Below, piece by piece: positions 10,430-20,404 of a stretch of DNA of 64,000 bases. Numbering within the stretch: position 1 is the stretch's first letter; every line of letters begins with the position of its first letter. Below the pieces are notes generated by a model. It saw nothing but the letters and a program-made list of their open reading frames with translations, had not been told where the DNA came from and did not search any database. The stretch is from positions 110,876,505 to 110,940,504 of the forward strand of contig OZ010571.1 of assembly GCA_963932145.1 (NCBI GenBank), read 5' to 3'. The translations under genes were made by a program, and so were the position numbers. The stretch comes from Acanthosepion lycidas (Eukaryota; Mollusca; Cephalopoda; Sepiida; Sepiidae).

Positions 10430-10990
10430 ACTTCTTTTACGTGTCCCTTCAGGCCATCAGTGGTCAGTCACATCCACAGCTTCTTGTTTGTTGCTTTGAA
10501 CAACGTTTGTACACTTACCATCTTTCCAAGATTTCGCTCTATTATTCCTTTACACTCGTTAGGTAGGTTACTCACTATTAAACTCTGACCGTCTTGTCTT
10601 CAGTCCTGTGGGTCTTAAATACTCCAAGCTTTCTTTCTTCACTTTGTCCCAGAAATTTCAACTGTCTCTATTTCATTGAAACTTTGTGTCCTTTTCAGTC
10701 GCGTTTTCTCTAAAACTTTCTCCTTGTTCACATGTTCTATCAACCGTTTTCTCAGCATCCTTCTGAAGAATTTTCATCTTCACCTGTAATGAAATTGTCC
10801 AGAATTAACTGCCAAATAGGATAGATATTACATAACATTTCAGCAAACTTTTCTTTGTTTCTAACGAAATTTTCCTATATCTTAATACCTCGTTTTGTTT
10901 CTGGGAGGTATTTTTCGCCATTTTAATACGTCTTTGCATTTTCGCCTCACATTACCGTCGTCAGTCACATTTCTTTAGGTGCCTGATTGT
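10430..10990 (-). mobile_element. LINE-A, second 3' fragment
   Basis: A second decayed minus-strand copy abuts the previous one in the same orientation, separated by about 100 bp. Recognisable plus-strand strings are 'gtcccttcaggccatcagtg', 'ccagaaatttcaactgtctc' and 'tctaaaactttctccttgtt', matching the antisense of FLGHI and VLEKM blocks. It extends further 5' (KLSKVLRN-type antisense to about 10920) than its neighbour. Two same-strand copies may reflect independent insertions or a tandem duplication. Confidence 0.55.
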
Positions 10991-11830
10991 GACGCCTCAA
11001 CTCTCACACTCTGGCTTGTTTCGTTTGCTGACGTCCATACATTCTTCTAATCGTTAATTGGTCGCAACTGATAAAAGAAACAATGCGTCAATTAATGAAC
11101 CGGGCACTTAAATACACCAGCGATATTTGTATCCATTAACAAGACAGTGATTTATCCATGACATAATATTTCAATTTAAGCATTAATTGACCTCGACATG
11201 AAGTTAAATCCGTCAATTAATTATATCGTAATTAAAAGTTTGACATATGAACCCGAGATATATTTACTCAAGAACATTTGTTTCTCTTGCAATTTCGATT
11301 AAGTGATGGCGCGAGGCCGGTATCTGCGAAGTTTAAGAGAATTTATCAGACCGGAGAGAATCCTTTCCATACTTGAAGCAAAATCAAAATAATTCCCAGT
11401 TGGTTTAGAAACAGAATGATCCCTATTTAATTTAATAGGAAGAGAATTGGGAATACGCATGTTAAAACATATGGATCTGATCACGAAAAATATTTTTGAC
11501 TAGTAGTGAGTAGTAAAATCAAATTTTATTTTTTCTGGCTGGTGATATTTTTTTTTATTTCACGTATATTTTTGATTTATTTGTTTGTTTTTTTCCATAG
11601 CTAATCAACATTTTTCAGGTTATTTAAAGCCAGAAAATAAATAATTAGTTTTTAAGAATTTTGGGGAGATAATAATGATTTACTGAAACAAGTCATACTA
11701 ATTAACCCATAGCCGGAGGAAGAAGAAAGGGTTTCATTATGTCCTCATAGTTTCTATTTTGTTCAATTTCTGCTTCTGTGATCTTTGTGCAACAAAACTT
11801 CTTTCTGAATCTCGTTTAGTGCCAATAACT
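10991..11830. other. AT-rich, no feature recognised
   Basis: Neither strand shows a family motif. TTAATTGAC/TCAATTAA-rich sequence occurs at about 11040-11230. Confidence 0.5.
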
Positions 11831-11831
11831 G

Positions 11832-11962
11832 GGGCACCTCAGCGTAGTGTAATAGTTAGCAAGCTTGTCTCGATAGAATAATTACTTACTGAGTAGTGAG
11901 TTCAATCCTCACTGGGTGCCTCATACTTTCGGCCTTGACACATCTAAGCTACGCTTATAAAA
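11832..11962 (+). mobile_element. tRNA-derived SINE, family S1, copy 1
   Basis: The 5' GGGCACC and internal GGGTGCC would form a tRNA-like acceptor stem. The A-box is GTGTAATAGTTAGC and the B-box GAGTTCAATCCTC, with paired T-arm flanks AGTGAG/CTCACT. A shared 3' body follows (CATACTTTCGGCCTTG ... AAAATCA). It matches the copy at 15240-15374 over about 130 bp, with scattered changes. The anticodon-arm region is too long for a working tRNA. Confidence 0.8.
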
Positions 11963-12021
11963 TCAATAAGTGTGTAAATTCCTCTCCTGAGGGCTTTGTA
12001 ACAGATCTATTTATCATCTTT

Positions 12022-12270
12022 CAGTTGCGTCTCTGTCTTTGGGCAGAGTGCACTCAGGGGCGACTCCGTCAAAGGACAGAGTCGCAACTGAGAAAAATTA
12101 TACTGAGAAGTGCCCAGCCCTGGCGAACAGCTTCCCGAGGCCGCGCCCTCTTATTGCACCAGAGGGATGGATCGGCGCTCGCACCGAGGCCAGCGCAACA
12201 GATGGTTGCGAAGGCTACGGGCAATTTTTGTCTTGACCCGGTTGTACGCGCTCGGGTACCCATCTTAAAA
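12022..12270. other. GC-rich island with a 21-bp inverted repeat
   Basis: This is an unusually GC-rich segment for the window. CAGTTGCGTCTCTGTC at its start is mirrored by GACAGAGTCGCAACTG ending near 12089, giving about 21-bp arms with two or three mismatches. Open frames cross it on both strands (12039-12236 plus, 12069-12263 minus), but I recognise no domain. It may be a fragment of an unsampled repeat or a foreign segment. Confidence 0.5.
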
Positions 12271-12484
12271 AAGACTTTGTATCACAACTCGTATTAGTGG
12301 GGAGACAGAGTAAATACCTATTGTCAATAACTGGCCTTTGTATCTCTCTTTTCTAAATATTTTCATAGGTAAAAATAGGTTATTTTTTTCAAAGTTTACT
12401 AATTTCGAATTCCAAAATATTAGATGGATTATTTTACTTGCCATTATTATTTTTTGGATACTAATGGTTTCAGTGATACAATAC

Positions 12485-12765
12485 TTACTAATAGTTGGGT
12501 GGGGTAGAAGAGACAAACCCATAACTTTCCCAAAGGTATCTGCGCGTAAGTAAATATAGCAAACTCGACTGGAATTAGGCATCGGCTTTCCATTTTCCAA
12601 TTCCGACCCGCTATCCATTACACCAATCACAATGTCCTAATTTACAGCACGTGAAGTACCTAGATGGGTGCCCGCTTGGGCAACCATCTAGGTACTTGCC
12701 CGGGTCGATGTTGTTTAACTTCGGTGACAGAATGAGAACTGGTTTTTCAATGTAACCTCTATTTC
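12485..12765 (-). mobile_element. Composite 5S rRNA/tRNA-like SINE (S2), second head-containing copy
   Basis: On the minus strand, CCAGTTCTC, then CACCGAAGTTAAACAACATC and CCCGGGCAAGTACCTAGATG reproduce 5S rRNA including its internal control region. A GTGCTGTAAAT end is followed by the tRNA-like part (GTGTAATGGATAGCGG, then AATTCCAGTCGAG) and the S2 tail with 'CTTTGGGAAAGTTATGGG'. The 5S head carries its own inverted duplication at 12654-12697 (separate entry). The order of modules is as in 2385-2765, supporting a real composite family. Confidence 0.78.
12654..12697. repeat. 20-bp-arm hairpin inside the 5S-like head
   Basis: AAGTACCTAGATGGGTGCCC, loop GCTT, GGGCAACCATCTAGGTACTT: one mismatch in 20. 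A normal 5S sequence does not contain this palindrome, so the 'AGTACTTGGATGGGTGACC' part has been duplicated in inverted orientation. Confidence 0.85.
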
Positions 12766-13490
12766 TCGTTTGTATATTTCGACGAACACCAATAGTGATC
12801 CAGACACATAAAAGTAAAGATGCCGCGTGCCGATTGTCAATGAAGGTACAGATATCCAGTAGAATAAAGTAATATGACCACCCTATTGTTTGCATTAGCC
12901 TTTTGCCACACGAAACTAAGATTAGTCGATATAAACATTCCTTACACAGACAACAATAAAAAGTATTGCAAGTTATTTCAGTATCATTTAATGAAGAAGA
13001 TATTTGTTTAAACTTTGCTTTGTAAAGTATTATATAATCGAGCAAGTGGATCGATCGTCAGTGTTTGATTGATTGTCCTCTGAGGTCTTCGGGCTTTATT
13101 CTAATGAACTTCCACCTCTGATTAGCCATAAAAATATATGAGCCATTATAGTAAATAATTAAAAAAAATCTATATTTGAATTAATCATTATTTTATTCTT
13201 AATTGAACACAGCGAGAAAATGTTAATAATTCTATGTTAAATTTATTAATACAACAGATTCTAAAATAACGAAAGCTAATAAATCTTCTCACGGATATCA
13301 TGAATAAAGAGTATTTAAATTCAAAAAGCACCCACACGTACACATACATACATATGAACACACACACATACACGCACACACATAAATGAGTGTTGGTGCG
13401 TATGTAAGTGCGTGCGTGCATTACGTGAACGCAATATTTTCTAATGTGTATTCAGTCTCTAATTATTAGAAAAGTTAATTATGAAAACGT
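12766..13490. other. Non-coding, CA-rich near 13330-13420
   Basis: No gene is recognised. Imperfect CACA/TACATA sequence lies at 13330-13420. The 144-codon minus frame at 12611-13045 overlaps the SINE and has no motif. Confidence 0.45.
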
Positions 13491-13493
13491 TTC

Positions 13494-13649
13494 CTCTCTC
13501 TCTCTCTCTTTATATATATATATATATTTGTCTTTGTGTACACGAGTGTTTGTTGAAAAGTATATGGCCCGATCTACGATCAAATGAATACAAAAAAGAT
13601 TTTATAGGATACCTCCTTTTTTTTTCTAGAATCCCTCCGAGAACTTTTG

Positions 13650-13726
<77 letters not shown>
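13494..13726. repeat. Microsatellites: (CT)n(TA)n and (CA)n(TA)n
   Basis: A CT/TA tract at about 13494-13527 and a long CA tract (about 13650-13693) running directly into a TA tract (about 13695-13726). Confidence 0.95.
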
Positions 13727-13727
<1 letters not shown>

Positions 13728-14425
13728 GATTGTAATAATTTAAGTGAAGGGAAAATGCTTCCCTTAGATAGGGTGAAAATTGTCTTGCTTAGTGAGAAGT
13801 TCTTTGTAGCCGTGTGGTAAAGTACACCGGATCAAATCCTCTACAAAGTGGGAAGCACCTTCTATCCCTGCCAGAGGATGCATTCTTTTTATTCACTTTT
13901 CTGGAATGCACAGGACGACAGACAAAAACATTTTAATCAATAAAACTGTGTTTATTTCAAATAAAGATTGACAAATATAATTAATAACGTAATAAAATAA
14001 TAAAAATATCAGATTAAAAATAAAATCCATTGATTGATTTTAATGATTTTAATTAATTTTTCTATTCAACAGCATATCAACAGCATATCAACTCCTTATT
14101 CTCCAAGTTCATTCAATGCTGAAATTTAATTTTTTTGGAAGCTTTGAAGTAATACACTTATGATATATGTTATTCTGCTTTCAACAATCGAATAGATGGT
14201 AGCTTTTGTGTATATACATGTTTGTTTGGGCACGACTACTAGTGGCGGTGATATGTATGTTTTATGTTGTAGTTTTGTTGAAGTTATATTTTGGAATATA
14301 GTTTGATTTAAGAAATTTTAGGATATTATATGGACTAATGTCATTAAAGAGTTCTTTCATGTTAGTTGTTTGGTAGTATTTTAAATGGATTTAGGTGAAG
14401 TCGCTACAATTGGTTAGTACGTACG
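13727..14425. other. AT-rich, no gene; possible tail of element X
   Basis: No coding signature. 14240-14425 may be the diverged tail of the minus-strand element X copy that follows, but its match to the tails at 35950 and 47140 is weak. Confidence 0.4.
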
Positions 14426-14429
14426 TATT

Positions 14430-14665
14430 GTTTAATTTTACTATCAATATGTATTATTGATATTTTTTATATTAAAATGTATTGCTGGTATTCTTACTAT
14501 AAAAATGAATTTTTATTATTTCATGGCGTCTTGTCTTTGTTTGGGTGGGGTCACTATTTGCCCATATATGTTGTCGGGTCAAGGTGGACCTGGGAACAAC
14601 AGCAATGAAGAGTTGGTTCTCTGCTCCTCAAGTAGGCCTTGCTGTTGGATGTATGACAAATTTAC
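14430..14665 (-). mobile_element. Element X, minus-strand copy
   Basis: On the minus strand the head (GTTGTTCCCAGGTCCACCTT ... GGGCAAATAGTGACC) is followed by 28-bp array units such as 'TTTTTATAGTAAGAATACCA' and 'GCAATACATTTTAATAT'. The layout agrees with 46658-47190. The head is truncated on its outer side. Confidence 0.6.
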
Positions 14666-15175
14666 GTGTACACATAAATTTTGAACATACTGCATTAGAA
14701 CGATGTATGTTAGAGTAGGTATACATCTCTACAGATGGTTGGTGCCAATTCTGACAAAATTGGTTTATTGATTGATTGCGTTGAGCAAGGCAAATACTGA
14801 TTCATTAAGACGCGTCGCTCTTTCTTGTATTCTGCATATGTTAGAAAACTCATGGTGTAAATCGAGACTTGTATTAGTTCTAATTAAGTGTACAATTTTG
14901 GCTAATCTACACTACTTCGAGAAGATGTCCGTCTATTTATTTAATTATTAGCTAGTGACACAGTTCGGAAAAAAATAAGCACATATGTAAATTATTCAAC
15001 CTTGGTTTTCCAATTCAGGATGAAGCACCTTTCTTACATTCTTACATTTGAATATTTTCATTCTTTGACATAAATTTTATTTTCTTGATACATTAAATAA
15101 AAGTGAATATAGTTGATGAAATAGAAAATGGACTCAACCATATTAAAGAGCGGAAAAAAAAACTATGTATCGAGG
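14666..15175. other. No feature recognised
   Basis: AT-rich sequence without ORFs or repeats that I can place. Confidence 0.5.
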
Positions 15176-15239
15176 AAGGCATTACTTTCTTTTTATTCAC
15201 TCTGATGATTTCAGTTCTCCTCTATAGCAGTAAATACTT

Positions 15240-15374
15240 GGGCACCTCGAGGTGGTGTAATGGTTAGCAAGCTTGCCTCGCTAGAACAATTACGACTGGT
15301 TAGTGAGTTCGATCCTCACTGGGTGCCCCATACTTTCGGCCTTGTGCCACATCTGAGCTACCCTTGGAAAATCA
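15240..15374 (+). mobile_element. tRNA-derived SINE, family S1, copy 2 with target duplication
   Basis: GGGCACC at 15240-15246 pairs perfectly with GGTGCCC at 15322-15328. The A-box is TGGTGTAATGGTTAGC and the B-box GAGTTCGATCCTC inside a paired T-arm. The body ends about 15374. The flanks CTATAGCAGTAAATACTT (15222-15239) and CTATAGCAGTGAATACTA (15375-15392) are a target-site duplication with two differences, typical of LINE-mediated insertion. Confidence 0.9.
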
Positions 15375-15699
15375 CTATAGCAGTGAATACTAAACAATCT
15401 CCTCACAGATGAAGGAGAGACTTGAAGCAACATAAATGTGTTTCTACAGGACGATGTTGAGAATACTATGGAGGAATATGTGAGCAACGTTGAAGTTTGA
15501 GAGAAAATCAAAACAAATAGGACACTTATATTCAACATCAGGAAGAGACAGTTGAAATCTCTAAGGCATATAAGGAGGGAAGACAGTTTGACAAATTTCG
15601 TACACTCAAAACAGATTGAAGACAAGAGGGACAGAGAAAAATCACGCACAACCTACCTGATGATCTTGAGTAAATGGATAGCAGACAATGGTTTAATAG

Positions 15700-15957
15700 T
15701 GTTGTAACCTAGCGAGGGTTACTGAATAGAATAATCAAACGAAGGTGGGTAATGAACGATTACGTTGGTAATACTTAGGACAAGAACAACGCATATAAGA
15801 TTCGCCAGCGGCGCGTAGAAGTAGTAGTCAACTACTAGAAGTGAGTCAAGTGAATTGCTCAATGAATCATCAACTCTAGACCAACTACTTCTTTATTTAC
15901 TACTGTCTTCATATGAATGGAGACGTGCCCATTATCGTCTGTAAGTATGCTACAACA
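15700..15957. mobile_element. Solo LTR with 5-bp target duplication
   Basis: The 258-bp segment begins TGTTGTAACC and ends GCTACAACA: TG...CA ends inside a perfect 7-bp inverted repeat, TGTTGTA/TACAACA. It is flanked by AATAG on both sides (15695-15699 and 15958-15962), the 5-bp duplication expected of LTR retrotransposon integration. A TATA-like CATATAAGA lies at 15793-15800. Its removal restores the LINE-A frame across the junction. No internal gag/pol sequence is present, so it is a recombined solo LTR. The superfamily (Gypsy or BEL) cannot be told. Confidence 0.88.
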
Positions 15958-16244
15958 AATAGAGATAACAAAAAGGCAAACATTATTAAGAGCTACAAAG
16001 AAGAGGAAATTGTGGAGAGCCATAATCGCTAAGTTCTTAAAGACACGACAGAAGAAGAATGATTTCATATATAAGTGTGTGTAATTAAGCTTTACCAGAA
16101 AGGGTATAATAGAAAGTGTAAGTTAAATATTTATAAAAATGAAGTCACATTAATTTTCAACGACTGCAGTCCAAAAGAAAGCCAAAGATTTTATTCCACA
16201 TTTAAGTAATCTGTGTTTTTCCCTCGAAAAGACGGTTTTAAAAT

Positions 16245-16450
16245 TTTCGTTTGACTGCACGTGTGGCGTTGCATATGCGCGTGGTGCAAGGGATTGCGGA
16301 TCGGGGAAAAAAAAAAGCAGTCAGAGAGCGAAGTTCCAATCCAGCTGATTTCGTTATATTCACACACGCAAATAATTTGGGGAAAGGTGTGAATCCATCT
16401 ATTCCTGTCCCCAGCTATATTTTAAATAGAAGGACAGCTTGGCTTCTATT
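16245..16450 (+). mobile_element. S2 SINE, tRNA-like plus tail, no 5S head
   Basis: The block 'GCGCGTGGTGCAAGGGATTG', then GAAGTTCCAATCCAGCTGA (B-box region), then CACACGCAAATAATTTGGGG and CTGTCCCCAGCTATATTTTA matches the S2 tRNA-like region and tail at 63555-63845. It is diverged. No 5S-like sequence is present upstream. Confidence 0.55.
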
Positions 16451-16904
16451 GCATTGGTTAGTAACCATTCTAGAGATGATGAATCGACAAAATCACCCAC
16501 CTCCCAGTAAGTAGTGATGATGAGTCAAACCCCTGAAAACGCAAAGAAACAGAAATTCTTGAGTCGAGTGAGGTCTGCATTCAACCACAGGCGGAGAAAT
16601 CGCTTCTTTGTTTCTGAATGTTCTGCCACTTAATAATTAGTGATTGAAACAAATGAAATTCTATTGCCTCTGAATTTAAACCTAAAGATATTTTAGTTTT
16701 GTTTTTGTTTTGCAAAGTCTGCCTTTGTATTGTTATACTGGAGAATAACATATTTTTGCCTATCAAATCAGGACGTAAGTTTTCGTTTACTCTATAAAGA
16801 TTCTGGGAATAATCCCTACAGTGATCATAATTCCATGCACTAGTAGCCTGCAATAGATGATAATTTCATATTCCACCAGAGGAACGTCTGTGGGTGGAGA
16901 CATT
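16451..16904. other. No feature recognised
   Basis: No family signature on either strand. Confidence 0.45.
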
Positions 16905-17530
16905 TTTTTCATTTCATCTCAAGCAAAGCAATAAAGCCACTATGACGCAAGGGTGTTACTGACTGTGAGGGAATACGAAAAATACTATTAAGGAGTAAGA
17001 AAAACAAAAAAAACAAAAAATTAAAAAGAGAAAAGATAACGATTCACATTGCATTTAAATTTTTGAACATCAAAGTTGACGGGGAAGAAAGACGCCAGAA
17101 GAGACTTCCCCAAGCGAGAAGTATGACAGAAGAAACTGTTAGCATAGACATTACGGTTACATCTATCAACTATTACGGTTACTTCTATCAGTTATTACGG
17201 TTATATCTATCAACTATTACGGTTACATCTATCAGCTATTACGGTTACATCTATCAACTATTACGGTTACCTCTGTCAACTATTACGGTTACATCTATCA
17301 ACTATTACGGTTACCTCTATTAGCTATTACGGTTACATCTATCAACTATTACGGTTACCTCTATCAGCTATTACGGTTACATCTATCAACTATTACGGTT
17401 ACATCTTTCAACTTTAAAATGAGAGGAACTTACCACCAATCTAGTACTGCGCTTAAATTCATAAAGTCTAGGTACCAAAGAGGAAAGTTCACCAGAACAA
17501 TTACCATGAAAATATTTATAGAAAAAGCGT
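16905..17530 (-). mobile_element. Jockey-like LINE 3' end, minus strand, with internal minisatellite
   Basis: The segment parallels 50930-51260. Both share 'TCATCTCAAGCAAAG', 'GCATTTAAATTTTTGAA'-type terminal coding sequence, 'AGTACTGCGCTTAAATTCAT' and ACCATGAAAATATTTATAGA. Together these encode, antisense, the YKYFHGN...FKCNVN end of Jockey-like ORF2. The copy is split by the 264-bp minisatellite at 17150-17413, which expanded from its own 'TTACGGTTACATCT' stretch. Confidence 0.65.
17150..17413. repeat. Minisatellite, 12 x 22 bp
   Basis: Twelve head-to-tail 22-bp units of consensus ATTACGGTTACATCTATCAACT with no indels. Even-numbered units tend to carry variants (CAGTT, CAGCT or CCTCT), hinting at a 44-bp higher-order unit. 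The array interrupts a Jockey-like LINE fragment whose uninterrupted homologue at about 51100-51130 has a single related stretch. Confidence 0.95.
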
Positions 17531-17869
17531 ACGGAAGCTATATTATAGCAGGATTTGGTATTGATGCTGCTTTTTCATTTTTGATGACCACGGGCTTTTT
17601 ATTTTTCTGCTCATTTGTAAATACATTTTCCATCATCTGTAACAATGTCATCTCTTTATTTCACGATACATATTTGTCTTTTTCTCTCTTAGTTCCTTTT
17701 ATATCATTGTCTCTTATACATCAAGATACATATCGCTATCCATATCTAATAGGATATAACTATGCATACATACATATATTTTACCTATTTATTCTACTTG
17801 TTCTTATCATAGACATCTCAAGAGAGTAACGCCTTCACTAAGAAATGAAGGCAAATAAAATAATAGCCT

Positions 17870-17921
<52 letters not shown>

Positions 17922-18740
17922 ATTACTGGAAAGAAATGTTCAGCGGTCACAATTTGGTCTTACGAGGTCAGCATAGCAGACAGTTAGAGAAAAGAACCAA
18001 AAGTCAATTGCCGATAATTCTTAGTTCACCCAAGAAAGCGCAAGAGAATTATTACAGATTGCTGAAATGCTTTTCCATTAAAAAACATAAGTTTACTTTT
18101 CGCAAGATAATTTCCTCCCGTCAATTTTCCTCGCCATCATTTTTGCTCCTGTATGTTGATATTGCTTCAGTAATTTCAATGAAGACGGTAGAATTATTTC
18201 AGAAAAAAAAAACTACTTGATAAAAAACATTATTGATAATATTATATGATTCTGTATTTTATAGAATGGCGACTGTGGAAGTTGGTCAACATAAAAAAAA
18301 GATCATTTCGATATTTTCGGTAATTTTTATAACTTTCCTGGATGTCACAAAGTTATAATCAGATTTCATAAATAATGAAATAACTTCTAGTCTGTGGCAT
18401 CTATTTGTCTGCTTTGGTTTGGATGGATAATTTATTTTTTGGTTTCTCTTTATTTTTTTGGTGAACCTAACCGCCATTAACATTTCTTTAATGCTTACTC
18501 ATTCACAAATATACCAACTAAAACAATGATTCTAATAATATTTTTTTACATGACGGAGATTTTATCAAAATACACTCGTATTGAAACTTACAATGGCATT
18601 TTAATTTTTGCTGTCTACAGTGTGATTTGACATAAAATTCGTTGTCAGCTGCTAAGAAAGTTGGTTCCTCGTGTCGTGTGAGGTAAATGTTCTCTGCAGA
18701 ATACATATCTATAAGTCTACCATTTGTCAATAATTACGAT
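17531..18740. other. Non-coding, with (TA)n at 17875-17920
   Basis: Frames of 136 and 94 codons occur (17419-17829, 17936-18220) without recognisable domains. A TA tract of about 22 units lies at 17875-17920. Confidence 0.45.
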
Positions 18741-18744
18741 ATTG

Positions 18745-19850
18745 CTGCCACATTTGGTCAAGTGTCCCTGCTGCTATTTACCTTGAGCTTCTTGATAAAA
18801 CCCAAGGAAGAATAATCAATATTTATGGTCCTGATTTTGTAGACCGGCTTCACTCACTTTCCCAGCGCCATAAGCTTGACTCCCTGTGCCTTTTCTATAA
18901 ATACTTTCATGGTAATTGCTAGGGTGAGATTTTTCTACGGCAGCTAGACTTTTTCAATTTAAGGACAGTACTAGACTGGTTGACCATGATTTGCTTTGGG
19001 ATTGATAGTGGAGTGGTTTCCCCTTGCCTTCTGCACTGTGGTTTATGGAGACACCACCTCTAAGAGAAGTAGAGAAGAAAAGAATACATACGTGACATCT
19101 GTTACATGACATCCGACAGTGAATGTTGGACGATTTTCTAAAAGATGAAGAAGAGACTCAAGGCAACGGAAATGTGGTTCTACGGAAGGATATCATGGAC
19201 CGAGCGTGTGAGCAACGATGAGGTTTTAAAGAGGATGAAAACAAGGAGGAGGCTTATACTTAACACCAAGAAGAGGCAGCTGAATTCCTGGGACACATGA
19301 GGAAGGACAGCCTGGAGAATCTGATACTCACGGGTCGAATAGAGGGAAAGAGAGACAAGGGAAAACAACGCATGATATACCTAGCGGCCTTAAGCAAGTG
19401 GATGACAAAACGTGGCCTGGGGAATTGGCAGAGGGAAGGAACTTGTTGAGAGCTGAAAGGGATAGAGTGAGGGGGAGAGCCATGATCACCTACGCCCTGA
19501 AAGGACACGGCACATATAAAGAAAACCTTGACTGGTGTCGAGATCTCATCAATTTACAGTTGAGCGGGCTATATATAGTCGTAAGTTCTATGCCAACAGT
19601 TTCTTTTCTCGCACTTCTCGATTGTGGGACTCCCTTCCGGCTACATGCTTTCCAGTGAACGTTAATTTGCAAAAATTTAAAAGCAATTTCAATCACTGTG
19701 TATTGTCTTCCTGATTACTCTTTCCTCTTCCAGCTCATTATTAATGTGTTTGTTCCTAATTCTTCCACACTAGAAACACCTTCTGTCTTAGTGGCTTTAC
19801 TGTTTCATATGGGGTGGTAACAATTAAGAAAAAGAATAAATAATGTATGT
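18745..19850 (+). mobile_element. Jockey-like LINE C-terminus, split by a LINE-A insertion
   Basis: 18745-18980 encodes GPDFVDRLHSLSQRHKLDS and LCLFYKYFHGN. 19525-19850 continues with the last ORF segment (RRDLINLQ-like, FLALLDCGTPFRLHAFQ) and the 3' untranslated tail. In the undisturbed copy at 55715-55760 these parts are contiguous ('CACTAGACTGGCGTCGAGAT'). Here 'ACTAGACTGG' at about 18970-18979 and 'CTTGACTGGTGTCGAGATCT' at about 19528 flank about 545 bp of other sequence. GACTGG is therefore a candidate target duplication. Confidence 0.75.
18981..19525 (+). mobile_element. LINE-A fragment nested in a Jockey-like copy
   Basis: The insert carries LINE-A C-terminal coding sequence from about 19110: MKKRLKATEMWFYGRISWTE, VSNDEVLKRM, KKRQLN and HMRKDSLENLILTGRIEGKR, and ends with LKGHGT near 19510. 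Frameshifts are present. 18981-19100 is not assigned. Confidence 0.72.
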
Positions 19851-20250
19851 GGAATTTAATAACATTATCATCATTTTCCTTACTTAGACGCTTTTACACG
19901 TCTATCCAACGACGGCGTATCAGTGAGTCTGCAGATTGACAAGTAATTATTAAGTAATGTTTTATCTGAAAACACTCAAAGTAGAATGTTCTATCCCCGT
20001 GAATAAAATATGCAGCTAAATGAAGTTTATTGACAAGAAAAGATATTTAAGTGTGAAATAAATGCTTCTCTCGTCATTAGGCTACAAATTATGATGTAAT
20101 ACTCCAACCATTGATAGTTTTCAAACAGTTCCTATAGTCACTTTCGCTCACAATGTTTATGTCAACAGTTAGTATACTGCGACCATCTCGTCACTCCAAG
20201 CAGATATTTTCAACAAACCACCTGTTTCACAAATCGATGACTATGGTAAC
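19851..20250. other. No feature recognised
   Basis: AT-rich sequence without signatures. Confidence 0.5.
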
Positions 20251-20319
<69 letters not shown>

Positions 20320-20320
20320 G
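20251..20320. repeat. (CA)n(TATC)n microsatellite
   Basis: About 13 CA units followed by about 10 TATC units. Confidence 0.95.
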
Positions 20321-20404
20321 CTGTGGATTCCGGAGATGGAATCCTGCACAAATAAATAAACAACGCCAGTAATTGAAATAGAAAAATATGTGTATTAAAC
20401 GTAA

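Larger units (their letters stand above)
15176..16068 (+). mobile_element. LINE-A copy broken by an S1 SINE and a solo LTR
   Basis: The C-terminal part of a LINE reverse transcriptase. VLLYSSKY at 15213-15238 should continue with TISSQMKE at 15394 onwards but is split by the SINE at 15240-15374. The LINE then runs through 'RILWRN'-like, 'RKRQLKSL' and 'LMILSKWIADN' blocks to 15699, where the solo LTR 15700-15957 enters. Removing the LTR and one duplication restores the open frame NGLIEITKRQTLLRATKKRK ... KLWRAIIAKFL. The copy also has ordinary frameshifts. The nested order shows that LINE-A predates both insertions. Confidence 0.8.

Noticed and set aside
15240..15328. Possible functional tRNA gene (perfect acceptor stem and T-arm)
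   Set aside because: The anticodon-arm region is too long and unstructured, a second copy shares the non-tRNA body, and target duplications mark it as a SINE.
17150..17413. CRISPR-like array
   Set aside because: Units are contiguous 22-bp repeats without unique spacers, in eukaryotic repeat DNA.
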